NCBI GenBank assembly: GCA_037893245.1
Contig: JBAIAA010000778.1
Coordinates: forward strand, 395,161 to 459,160
Length of the DNA: 64,000 nt
Reading direction: 5' to 3'
Source: Crossaster papposus
Taxonomy: Eukaryota > Echinodermata > Asteroidea > Velatida > Solasteridae
The notes below the pieces were generated by a model that worked only from the letters and a program-made list of their open reading frames with translations, had not been told where the DNA came from and made no database searches. Shown here in pieces: positions 36,988-48,300 of this stretch (positions are counted from its first letter, which is position 1; every line of letters begins with the position of its first letter). The position numbers and the translations under genes were made by a program.

Positions 36988-37858
36988 AAACACATGATGT
37001 GGGAACAAGCCCTCGAGTTAAATATGTAAAGGGAAAGAAGTGTGCATAAGAAATATGTAAAGGGAAAGAAGTGTGCATAAGAAATATATAAAGGGAAAGA
37101 AGTGTGCATAAGAAATATGTAAAGGGAAAGAAGTGTGCATAAGAAATATGTAAAGGGAAAGAAGTGTGCATAAGAATTATGTAAAGGTAAAGAAGTGTGC
37201 ATAAGAAATATGTAAAGGGAAAGAAGTGTGCATAAGAAATAATAAAGGGAAAGAAGTGTGCATAAGAAATATGTAAAGGGAAAGAAGTGTGCATAAGAAA
37301 TATGTAAAGGGAAAGAAGTGTGCATAAGAAATATGTAAATGGAAAGAAGTGTGCATAAGAAATATGTAAAGGGAAAGAAGTGTGCATAAGAAATAATAAA
37401 GGGAAAGAAGTGTGCATAAGAAATATGTAAAGGGAAAGAAGTGTGCATAAGAAATATGTAAAGGGAAAGAAGTGTGCATAATGAATATGTAAAGGGAAAG
37501 AAGTGTGCATAAGAAATATCTAAAGGGAAAGAAGTGTGCATAAGAAATATGTAAAGGGAAAGAAGTGTGCATAAGAAATATGTAAAGGGAAAGAAGTGTG
37601 CATAAGAAATATGTAAAGGGAAAGAAGTGTGCATAAGAAATATGTAAAGGGAAAGAAGTGTGCATAAGAAATATGTAAAGGGAAAGAAGTGTGCATAAGA
37701 AATATGTAAAGGGAAAGAAGTGTGCATAAGAAATATGTAAAGGGAAAGAAGTGTGCATAAGAAATATGTAAAGGGAAAGAAGTGTGCATACGAAATATGT
37801 AAAGGGAAAGAAGTGTGCATAAGAAATATGTAAAGGGAAAGAAGTGTGCATAAGAAAT
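36988..37858 (+). repeat. 871-bp cassette, copy 2
   Basis: This runs from block core 36991 to the next core at 37862, again 871 bp. AATATATAAAG near 37,084, ATTATGTAAAGGTAAAG near 37,176, 30-bp units near 37,240 and 37,392, and CATAATGAAT near 37,478 are all 3,456 bp from copy 1. It also has an AAATATCTAAAG unit near 37,516 and CATACG near 37,789 that I do not see in copy 1. A related partial copy lies at 42.5-43.0 kb. Confidence 0.94.
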
Positions 37859-40428
37859 AAACACATGATGTGGGAACAAGCCCTCGAGTTAAATATGTAA
37901 AGGGAAAGAAGTGTGCATAAGAAATATGTAAAGGGAAAGAAGTGTGCATAAGAAATATGTAAAGGGAAAGAAGTGTGCATAAGAAATAAACACATGATGT
38001 GGGAACAAGCCCTCGAGTTAAACATGTAAAGGGAAAGAAGTGTGCATAAGAAATATGTAAAGGGAAAGAAGTGTGCATAAGAAATATGTAAAGGGAAAGA
38101 AGTGTGCATAAGAAATATGTAAAGGGAAAGAAGTGTGCATAAGAAATATGTAAAGGGAAAGAAGTGTGCATAAGAAATATGTAAAGGGAAAGAAGTGTGC
38201 ATAAGAAATATGTAAAGGGAAAGAAGTGTGCATAAGAAATATGTAAAGGGAAAGAAGTGTGCATAAGAAATATGTAAAGGGAAAGAAGTGTGCATAAGAA
38301 ATATGTTAAGGGAAAGAAGTGTGCATAAGAAATATGTAAAGGGAAAGAAGTGTGCATAAGAAATATGTAAAGGGAAAGAAGTGTGCATAAGAAATATGTA
38401 AAGGGAAAGAAGTGTGCATAAGAAATATGTAAAGGGAAAGAAGTGTGCATAAGAAATATGTAAAGGGAAAGAAGTGTGCATAAGAAATATGTAAAGGGAA
38501 AGAAGTGTGCATAAGAAATATGTAAAGGGAAAGAAGTGTGCATAAGAAATATGTAAAGGGAAAGAAGTGTGCATAAGAAATATGTAAAGGGAAAGAAGTG
38601 TGCATAAGAAATATGTAAAGGGAAAGAAGTGTGCATAAGAAATATGTAAAGGGAAAGAAGTGTGCATAAGAAATAAACACATGATGTCGGGACAAGCCCT
38701 CGAGTTAAATATGTAAAGGGAAAGAAGTGTGCATAAGAAATAATAAAGGGAAAGAAGTGTGCATAAGAAATATGTAAAGGGAAAGAAGTGTGCATAAGAA
38801 ATATGTAAAGGGAAAGAAGTGTGCATAAGAAATATGTAAAGGGAAAGAAGTGTGCCTAAGAAATATGTAAAGGGAAAGAAGTGTGCATAAGATATATCTA
38901 AAGGGAAAGAAGTGTGCATAAGAAATATGTAAAGGGAAAGAAGTGTGCATAAGAAATATGTAAAGGGAAAGAAGTGTGCATAAGAAATATGTAAAGGGAA
39001 AGAAGTGTGCATAAGAAATATGTAAAGGGAAAGAAGTGTGCATAAGAAATATGTAAAGGGAAAGAAGTGTGCATAAGAAATATGTAAAGGGAAAGAAGTG
39101 TGCATAAGAAATATGTAAAGGGAAAGAAGTGTGCATAAGAAATATGTAAAGGGAAAGAAGTGTGCATACGAAATATGTAAAGGGAAAGAAGTGTGCATAA
39201 GAAATATGTAAAGGGAAAGAAGTGTGCATAAGAAATAAACACATGATGTGGGAACAAGCCCTCGAGTTAAATATGTAAAGGGAAAGAAGTGTGCATAAGA
39301 AATATGTAAAGGGAAAGAAGTGTGCATAAGAAATATGTAAAGGGAAAGAAGTGTGCATAAGAAATAAACACATGATGTGGGAACAAGCCCTCGAGTTAAA
39401 CATGTAAAGGGAAAGAAGTGTGCATAAGAAATATGTAAAGGGAAAGAAGTGTGCATAAGAAATATGTAAAGGGAAAGAAGTGTGCATAAGAAATATGTAA
39501 AGGGAAAGAAGTGTGCATAAGAAATATGTAAAGGGAAAGAAGTGTGCATAAGAAATATGTAAAGGGAAAGAAGTGTGCATAAGAAATATGTAAAGGGAAA
39601 GAAGTGTGCATAAGAAATATGTAAAGGGAAAGAAGTGTGCATAAGAAATATGTAAAGGGAAAGAAGTGTGCATAAGAAATATGTAAAGGGAAAGAAGTGT
39701 GCATAAGAAATATGTAAAGGGAAAGAAGTGTGCATAAGAAATATGTAAAGGGAAAGAAGTGTGCATAAGAAATATGTAAAGGGAAAGAAGTGTGCATAAG
39801 AAATATGTAAAGGGAAAGAAGTGTGCATAAGAAATATGTAAAGGGAAAGAAGTGTGCATAAGAAATAAACACATGATGTCGGGACAAGCCCTCGAGTTAA
39901 ATATGTAAAGGGAAAGAAGTGTGCATAAGAAATAATAAAGGGAAAGAAGTGTGCATAAGAAATATGTAAAGGGAAAGAAGTGTGCATAAGAAATATGTAA
40001 AGGGAAAGAAGTGTGCATAAGAAATATGTAAAGGGAAAGAAGTGTGCCTAAGAAATATGTAAAGGGAAAGAAGTGTGCATAAGATATATCTAAAGGGAAA
40101 GAAGTGTGCATAAGAAATATGTAAAGGGAAAGAAGTGTGCATAAGAAATATGTAAAGGGAAAGAAGTGTGCATAAGAAATATGTAAAGGGAAAGAAGTGT
40201 GCATAAGAAATATGTAAAGGGAAAGAAGTGTGCATAAGAAATATGTAAAGGGAAAGAAGTGTGCATAAGAAATATGTAAAGGGAAAGAAGTGTGCATAAG
40301 AAATATGTAAAGGGAAAGAAGTGTGCATAAGAAATATGTAAAGGGAAAGAAGTGTGCATACGAAATATGTAAAGGGAAAGAAGTGTGCATAAGAAATATG
40401 TAAAGGGAAAGAAGTGTGCATAAGAAAT
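37859..40428 (+). repeat. 2,570-bp interval of nested cassettes
   Basis: Block cores are at 37862, 37991, 38678, 39240, 39369 and 39870. Core 37991 is followed by GTTAAACATG and ATATGTTAAGG (about 38,303). Core 38678 has the GATGTCGGGAC variant, then a 30-bp unit near 38,741, GTGCCTAAG near 38,855 and AGATATATCTAAAG near 38,890. The set 38678/39240/39369 repeats at 39870/40432/40561 (offset 1,192). Cores 37862, 37991 and 38678 recur at 40432, 40561 and 41248 (offset 2,570). Confidence 0.93.
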
Positions 40429-43337
40429 AAACACATGATGTGGGAACAAGCCCTCGAGTTAAATATGTAAAGGGAAAGAAGTGTGCATAAGAAATATGTA
40501 AAGGGAAAGAAGTGTGCATAAGAAATATGTAAAGGGAAAGAAGTGTGCATAAGAAATAAACACATGATGTGGGAACAAGCCCTCGAGTTAAACATGTAAA
40601 GGGAAAGAAGTGTGCATAAGAAATATGTAAAGGGAAAGAAGTGTGCATAAGAAATATGTAAAGGGAAAGAAGTGTGCATAAGAAATATGTAAAGGGAAAG
40701 AAGTGTGCATAAGAAATATGTAAAGGGAAAGAAGTGTGCATAAGAAATATGTAAAGGGAAAGAAGTGTGCATAAGAAATATGTAAAGGGAAAGAAGTGTG
40801 CATAAGAAATATGTAAAGGGAAAGAAGTGTGCATAAGAAATATGTAAAGGGAAAGAAGTGTGCATAAGAAATATGTTAAGGGAAAGAAGTGTGCATAAGA
40901 AATATGTAAAGGGAAAGAAGTGTGCATAAGAAATATGTAAAGGGAAAGAAGTGTGCATAAGAAATATGTAAAGGGAAAGAAGTGTGCATAAGAAATATGT
41001 AAAGGGAAAGAAGTGTGCATAAGAAATATGTAAAGGGAAAGAAGTGTGCATAAGAAATATGTAAAGGGAAAGAAGTGTGCATAAGAAATATGTAAAGGGA
41101 AAGAAGTGTGCATAAGAAATATGTAAAGGGAAAGAAGTGTGCATAAGAAATATGTAAAGGGAAAGAAGTGTGCATAAGAAATATGTAAAGGGAAAGAAGT
41201 GTGCATAAGAAATATGTAAAGGGAAAGAAGTGTGCATAAGAAATAAACACATGATGTCGGGACAAGCCCTCGAGTTAAATATGTAAAGGGAAAGAAGTGT
41301 GCATAAGAAATAATAAAGGGAAAGAAGTGTGCATAAGAAATATGTAAAGGGAAAGAAGTGTGCATAAGAAATATGTAAAGGGAAAGAAGTGTGCATAAGA
41401 AATATGTAAAGGGAAAGAAGTGTGCCTAAGAAATATGTAAAGGGAAAGAAGTGTGCATAAGAAATATGTAAAGGGAAAGAAGTGTGCATAAGAAATATGT
41501 AAAGGGAAAGAAGTGTGCATAAGAAATATGTAAAGGGAAAGAAGTGTGCATAAGAAATATGTAAAGGGAAAGAAGTGTGCATAAGAAATATGTAAAGGGA
41601 AAGAAGTGTGCATAAGAAATATGTAAAGGGAAAGAAGTGTGCATAAGAAATATGTAAAGGGAAAGAAGTGTGCATAAGAAATATGTAAAGGGAAAGAAGT
41701 GTGCATAAGAAATATGTAAAGGGAAAGAAGTGTGCATACGAAATATGTAAAGGGAAAGAAGTGTGCATAAGAAATATGTAAAGGGAAAGAAGTGTGCATA
41801 AGAAATATGTAAAGGGAAAGAAGTGTGCATAAGAAATATGTAAAGGGAAAGAAGTGTGCATAAGACATATGTAAAGGGAAAGAAGTGTGCATAAGAAATA
41901 TGTAAAGGGAAAGAAGTGTGCATAAAAAATATGTAAAGGGAAAGAAGTGTGCATAAGAAATATGTAAAGGGAAAGAAGTGTGCATAAGAAATATGTAAAG
42001 GGAAAGAAGTGTGCATAAGAAATATGTAAAGGGAAAGAAGTGTGCATAAGAAATAAACACATGATGTGGGAACAAGCCCTCGAGTTAAATATGTAAAGGG
42101 AAAGAAGTGTGCATAAAAAATATGTAAAGGGAAAGAAGTGTGCATAAGAAATATGTAAAGGGAAAGAAGTGTGCATAAGAAATAAACACATGATGTGGGA
42201 ACAAGCCCTCGAGTTAAATATGTAAAGGGAAAGAAGTGTGCATAAGAAATAAACACATGATGTGGGAACAAGCCGTCGAGTTAAATATGTAAAGGGAAAG
42301 AAGTGTGCATAAGAAATATGTAAAGGGAAAGAAGTGTGCATAAGAAATATGTAAAGGGAAAGAAGTGTGCATAAGAAATATGTAAAGGGAAAGAAGTGTG
42401 CATAAGAAATATGTAAAGGGAAAGAAGTGTGCATAAGGAATATGTAAAGGGAAATAAGTGTGCATAAGAAATAATCAAGGGAAAGAAGTGTGCATAAGAA
42501 ATATGTAAAGGGAAAGAAGTGTGCATAAGAAATATGTAAAGGGAAAGAAGTGTGCATAAGAAATATATAAAGGGAAAGAAGTGTGCATAAGAAATATGTA
42601 AAGGGAAAGAAGTGTGCATAAGAAATATGTAAAGGGAAAGAAGTGTGCATAAGAATTATGTAAAGGTAAAGAAGTGTGCATAAGAAATATGTAAAGGGAA
42701 AGAAGTGTGCATAAGAAATAATAAAGGGAAAGAAGTGTGCATAAGAAATATGTAAAGGGAAAGAAGTGTGCATAAGAAATATGTAAAGGGAAAGAAGTGT
42801 GCATAAGAAATATGTAAATGGAAAGAAGTGTGCATAAGAAATATGTAAAGGGAAAGAAGTGTGCATAAGAAATAATAAAGGGAAAGAAGTGTGCATAAGA
42901 AATATGTAAAGGGAAAGAAGTGTGCATAAGAAATATGTAAAGGGAAAGAAGTGTGCATAATGAATATGTAAAGGGAAAGAAGTGTGCATAAGAAATATCT
43001 AAAGGGAAAGAAGTGTGCATAAGAAATATGTAAAGGGAAAGAAGTGTGCATAAGAAATATGTAAAGGGAAAGAAGTGTGCATAAGAAATATGTAAAGGGA
43101 AAGAAGTGTGCATCAGAAATATGTAAAGGGAAAGAAGTGTGCATAAGAAATATGTAAAGGGAAAGAAGTGTGCATAAGAAATATGTAAAGGGAAAGAAGT
43201 GTGCATAAGAAATATGTAAAGGGAAAGAAGTGTGCATAAGAAATATGTAAAGGGAAAGAAGTGTGCATAAGAAATATGTAAAGGGAAAGAAGTGTGCATA
43301 AGAAATATGTAAAGGGAAAGAAGTGTGCATAAGAAAT
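40429..43337 (+). repeat. 2,909-bp higher-order repeat, copy 1
   Basis: Block cores are at 40432, 40561, 41248, 42058, 42187 and 42254. Markers are GTTAAACATG after 40561, ATATGTTAAGG near 40,874, GATGTCGGGAC at 41248, a 30-bp unit near 41,312, GTGCCTAAG near 41,423, AGACATATG near 41,865, two GCATAAAAAATATG units near 41,922 and 42,113, a block with CCGTCGAG at 42254, GCATAAGGAATATG (42,431) and AATAATCAAGGG (about 42,470). The next core at 43341 begins copy 2. Part of the 871-bp cassette (AATATATAAAG near 42,566, ATTATGTAAAGGTAAAG near 42,655) fills the end. Confidence 0.95.
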
Positions 43338-45395
43338 AAACACATGATGTGGGAACAAGCCCTCGAGTTAAATATGTAAAGGGAAAGAAGTGTGCATAAG
43401 AAATATGTAAAGGGAAAGAAGTGTGCATAAGAAATATGTAAAGGGAAAGAAGTGTGCATAAGAAATAAACACATGATGTGGGAACAAGCCCTCGAGTTAA
43501 ACATGTAAAGGGAAAGAAGTGTGCATAAGAAATATGTAAAGGGAAAGAAGTGTGCATAAGAAATATGTAAAGGGAAAGAAGTGTGCATAAGAAATATGTA
43601 AAGGGAAAGAAGTGTGCATAAGAAATATGTAAAGGGAAAGAAGTGTGCATAAGAAATATGTAAAGGGAAAGAAGTGTGCATAAGAAATATGTAAAGGGAA
43701 AGAAGTGTGCATAAGAAATATGTAAAGGGAAAGAAGTGTGCATAAGAAATATGTAAAGGGAAAGAAGTGTGCATAAGAAATATGTTAAGGGAAAGAAGTG
43801 TGCATACGAAATATGTAAAGGGAAAGAAGTGTGCATAAGAAATATGTAAAGGGAAAGAAGTGTGCATAAGAAATATGTAAAGGGAAAGAAGTGTGCATAA
43901 GAAATATGTAAAGGGAAAGAAGTGTGCATAAGAAATATGTAAAGGGAAAGAAGTGTGCATAAGAAATATGTAAAGGGAAAGAAGTGTGCATGAGAAATAT
44001 GTAAAGGGAAAGAAGTGTGCATAAGAAATATGTAAAGGGAAAGAAGTGTGCATAAGAAATATGTAAAGGGAAAGAAGTGTGCATAAGAAATATGTAAAGG
44101 GAAAGAAGTGTGCATAAGAAATAAACACATGATGTCGGGACAAGCCCTCGAGTTAAATATGTAAAGGGAAAGAAGTGTGCATAAGAAATAATAAAGGGAA
44201 AGAAGTGTGCATAAGAAATATGTAAAGGGAAAGAAGTGTGCATAAGAAATATGTAAAGGGAAAGAAGTGTGCATAAGAAATATGTAAAGGGAAAGAAGTG
44301 TGCCTAAGAAATATGTAAAGGGAAAGAAGTGTGCATAAGAAATATGTAAAGGGAAAGAAGTGTGCATAAGAAATATGTAAAGGGAAAGAAGTGTGCATAA
44401 GAAATATGTAAAGGGAAAGAAGTGTGCATAAGAAATATGTAAAGGGAAAGAAGTGTGCATAAGAAATATGTAAAGGGAAAGAAGTGTGCATAAGAAATAT
44501 GTAAAGGGAAAGAAGTGTGCATAAGAAATATGTAAAGGGAAAGAAGTGTGCATAAGAAATATGTAAAGGGAAAGAAGTGTGCATAAGAAATATGTAAAGG
44601 GAAAGAAGTGTGCATAAGAAATATGTAAAGGGAAAGAAGTGTGCATAAGAAATATGTAAAGGGAAAGAAGTGTGCATAAGAAATATGTAAAGGGAAAGAA
44701 GTGTGCATAAGAAATATGTAAAGGGAAAGAAGTGTGCATAAGAAATATGTAAAGGGAAAGAAGTGTGCATAAGACATATGTAAAGGGAAAGAAGTGTGCA
44801 TAAGAAATATGTAAAGGGAAAGAAGTGTGCATAAAAAATATGTAAAGGGAAAGAAGTGTGCATAAGAAATATGTAAAGGGAAAGAAGTGTGCATAAGAAA
44901 TATGTAAAGGGAAAGAAGTGTGCATAAGAAATATGTAAAGGGAAAGAAGTGTGCATAAGAAATAAACACATGATGTGGGAACAAGCCCTCGAGTTAAATA
45001 TGTAAAGGGAAAGAAGTGTGCATAAAAAATATGTAAAGGGAAAGAAGTGTGCATAAGAAATATGTAAAGGAAAAGAAGTGTGCATAAGAAATAAACACAT
45101 GATGTGGGAACAAGCCCTCGAGTTAAATATGTAAAGGGAAAGAAGTGTGCATAAGAAATAAACACATGATGTGGGAACAAGCCGTCGAGTTAAATATGTA
45201 AAGGGAAAGAAGTGTGCATAAGAAATATGTAAAGGGAAAGAAGTGTGCATAAGAAATATGTAAAGGGAAAGAAGTGTGCATAAGAAATATGTAAAGGGAA
45301 AGAAGTGTGCATAAGAAATATGTAAAGGGAAAGAAGTGTGCATAAGGAATATGTAAAGGGAAAGAAGTGTGCATAAGAAATAATCAAGGGAAAGA
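43338..45395 (+). repeat. 2,909-bp higher-order repeat, copy 2 (truncated)
   Basis: Block cores are at 43341, 43470, 44126, 44967, 45096 and 45163. Offsets to copy 1 are 2,909, 2,909, 2,878, 2,909, 2,909 and 2,909, so one monomer was lost before 44126 and another gained after it. The CCGTCGAG block, GCATAAGGAATATG and AATAATCAAGGG all recur at offset 2,909 (45163, about 45,340 and 45,380). After AATAATCAAGGG the copy ends and plain monomers follow. The right-hand HOR boundary therefore lies near 45.4 kb. Confidence 0.95.
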
Positions 45396-48300
45396 AGTGT
45401 GCATAAGAAATATGTAAAGGGAAAGAAGTGTGCATAAGAAATATGTAAAGGGAAAGAAGTGTGCATAAGAAATATGTAAAGGGAAAGAAGTGTGCATAAG
45501 AAATATGTAAAGGGAAAGAAGTGTGCATAAGAAATATGTAAAGGGAAAGAAGTGTGCATAAGAAATATGTAAAGGGAAATAAGTGTGCATAAGAAATATG
45601 TAAAGGGAAAGAAGTGTGCATAAGAAATATGTAAAGGGAAATAAGTGTGCATAAGAAATATGTAAAGGGAAAGAAGTGTGCATAAGAAATATGTAAAGGG
45701 AAAGAAGTGTGCATAAGAAATATGTAAAGGGAAAGAAGTGTGCATAAGAAATATGTAAAGGGAAAGAAGTGTGCATAAGAAATATTTAAAGGGAAAGAAG
45801 TGTGCATAAGAAATATGTAAAGGGAAAGAAGTGTGCATAAGAAATATGTAAAGGGAAAGAAGTGTGCATAAGAAATATGTAAAGGGAAAGAAGTGTGCAT
45901 AAGAAATATGTAAAGGGAAAGAAGTGTGCATAAGAAATATGTAAAGGGAAAGAAGTGTGCATACGAAATATGTAAAGGGAAAGAAGTGTGCATAAGAAAT
46001 ATGTAAAGGGAAAGAAGTGTGCATAAGAAATATGTAAAGGGAAAGAAGTGTGCATAAGAAATATGTAAAGGGAAAGAAGTGTGCATAAGAAATATGTAAA
46101 GGGAAAGAAGTGTGCATAATAAATATGTAAAGGGAAAGAAGTGTGCATAAGAAATATGTAAAGGGAAAGAAGTGTGCATAAGAAATATGTAAAGGGAAAG
46201 AAGTGTGCATAAGAAATATGTAAAGGGAAAGAAGTGTGCATAAGAAATATGTAAAGGGAAAGAAGTGTGCATAAGAAATATGTAAAGGGAAAGAAGTGTG
46301 CATAAGAAATATGTAAAGGGAAAGAAGTGTGCATAAGAAATATGTAAAGGGAAAGAAGTGTGCATAAGAAATATGTAAAGGGAAAGAAGTGTGCATAAGA
46401 AATATGTAAAGGGAAAGAAGTGTGCATAAGAAATATGTAAAGGGAAAGAAGTGTGCATAAGAAATATGTAAAGGGAAAGAAGTGTGCATAAGAAATATGT
46501 AAAGGGAAAGAAATGTGCATAAGAAATATGTAAAGGGAAAGAAGTGTGCATAAGAAATATGTAAAGGGAAAGAAGTGTGCATAAGAAATATGTAAAGGGA
46601 AAGAAGTGTGCATAAGAAATATGTAAAGGGAAAGAAGTGTGCATAAAAAATATGTAAAGGGAAAGAAGTGTGCATAAGAAATATGTAAAGGGAAAGAAGT
46701 GTGCATAAGAAATATGTAAAGGGAAAGAAGTGTGCATAAGAAATATGTAAAGGGAAAGAAGTGTGCATAAGAAATATGTAAAGGGAAAGAAGTGTGCATA
46801 ATAAATATGTAAAGGGAAAGAAGTGTGCATAAGAAATATGTAAAGGGAAAGAAGTGTGCATAAGAAATATGTAAAGGGAAAGAAGTGTGCATAAGAAATA
46901 TGTAAAGGGAAAGAAGTGTGCATAAGAAATATGTAAAGGGAAAGAAGTGTGCATAAGAAATATGTAAAGGGAAAGAAGTGTGCATAAGAAATATGTAAAG
47001 GGAAAGAAGTGTGCATAAGAAATATGTAAAGGGAAAGAAGTGTGCATAAGAAATATGTAAAGGGAAAGAAGTGTGCATAAGAAATATGTAAAGGGAAAGA
47101 AGTGTGCATAAGAAATATGTAAAGGGAAAGAAGTGTGCATAAGAAATATGTAAAGGGAAAGAAGTGTGCATAAGAAATATGTAAAGGGAAAGAAGTGTGC
47201 ATAAGAAATATGTAAAGGGAAAGAAGTGTGCATAATAAATATGTAAAGGGAAAGAAGTGTGCATAAGAAATATGTACAGGGAAAGAAGTGTGCATAAGAA
47301 ATATGTAAAGGGAAAGAAGTGTGCATAAGAAATATGTAAAGGGAAAGAAGTGTGCATAAGAAATATGTAAAGGGAAAGAAGTGTGCATAAGAAATATGTA
47401 AAGGGAAAGAAGTGTGCATAAGAAATATGTAAAGGGAAAGAAGTGTGCATAAGAAATATGTAAAGGGAAAGAAGTGTGCATAAGAAATATGTAAAGGGAA
47501 AGAAGTGTGCATAAGAAATATGTAAAGGGAAAGAAGTAAGCATAAGAAATATGTAAAGGGAAAGAAGTGTGCATAAGAAATATGTAAAGGGAAAGAAGTG
47601 TGCATAAGAAATATGTAAAGGGAAAGAAGTGTGCATAAGAAATATGTAAAGGGAAAGAAGTGTGCATAAGAAATATGTAAAGGGAAAGAAGTGTGCATAA
47701 GAAATATTTAAAGGGAAAGAAGTGTGCATAAGAAATATGTAAAGGGAAAGAAGTGTGCATAAGAAATATGTAAAGGGAAAGAAGTGTGCATAAGAAATAT
47801 GTAAAGGGAAAGAAGTGTGCATAAGAAATATGTAAAGGGAAAGAAGTGTGCATAATAAATATGTAAAGGGAAAGAAGTGTGCATAAGAAATATGTAAAGG
47901 GAAAGAAGTGTGCATAAGAAATATGTAAAGGGAAAGAAGTGTGCATAAGAAATATGTAAAGGGAAAGAAGTGTGCATAAGAAATATGTAAAGGGAAAGAA
48001 GTGTGCATAAGAAATATGTAAAGGGAAAGAAGTGTGCATAAGAAATATGTAAAGGGAAAGAAGTGTGCATAAGAAATATGTAAAGGGAAAGAAGTGTGCA
48101 TAAGAAATATGTAAAGGGAAAGAAGTGTGCATAAGAAATATGTAAAGGGAAAGAAGTGTGCATAAGAAATATTTAAAGGGAAAGAAGTGTGCATAAGAAA
48201 TATGTAAAGGGAAAGAAGTGTGCATAAGAAATATGTAAAGGGAAAGAAGTGTGCATAAGAAATATGTAAAGGGAAAGAAGTGTGCACAAGAAATATGTAA

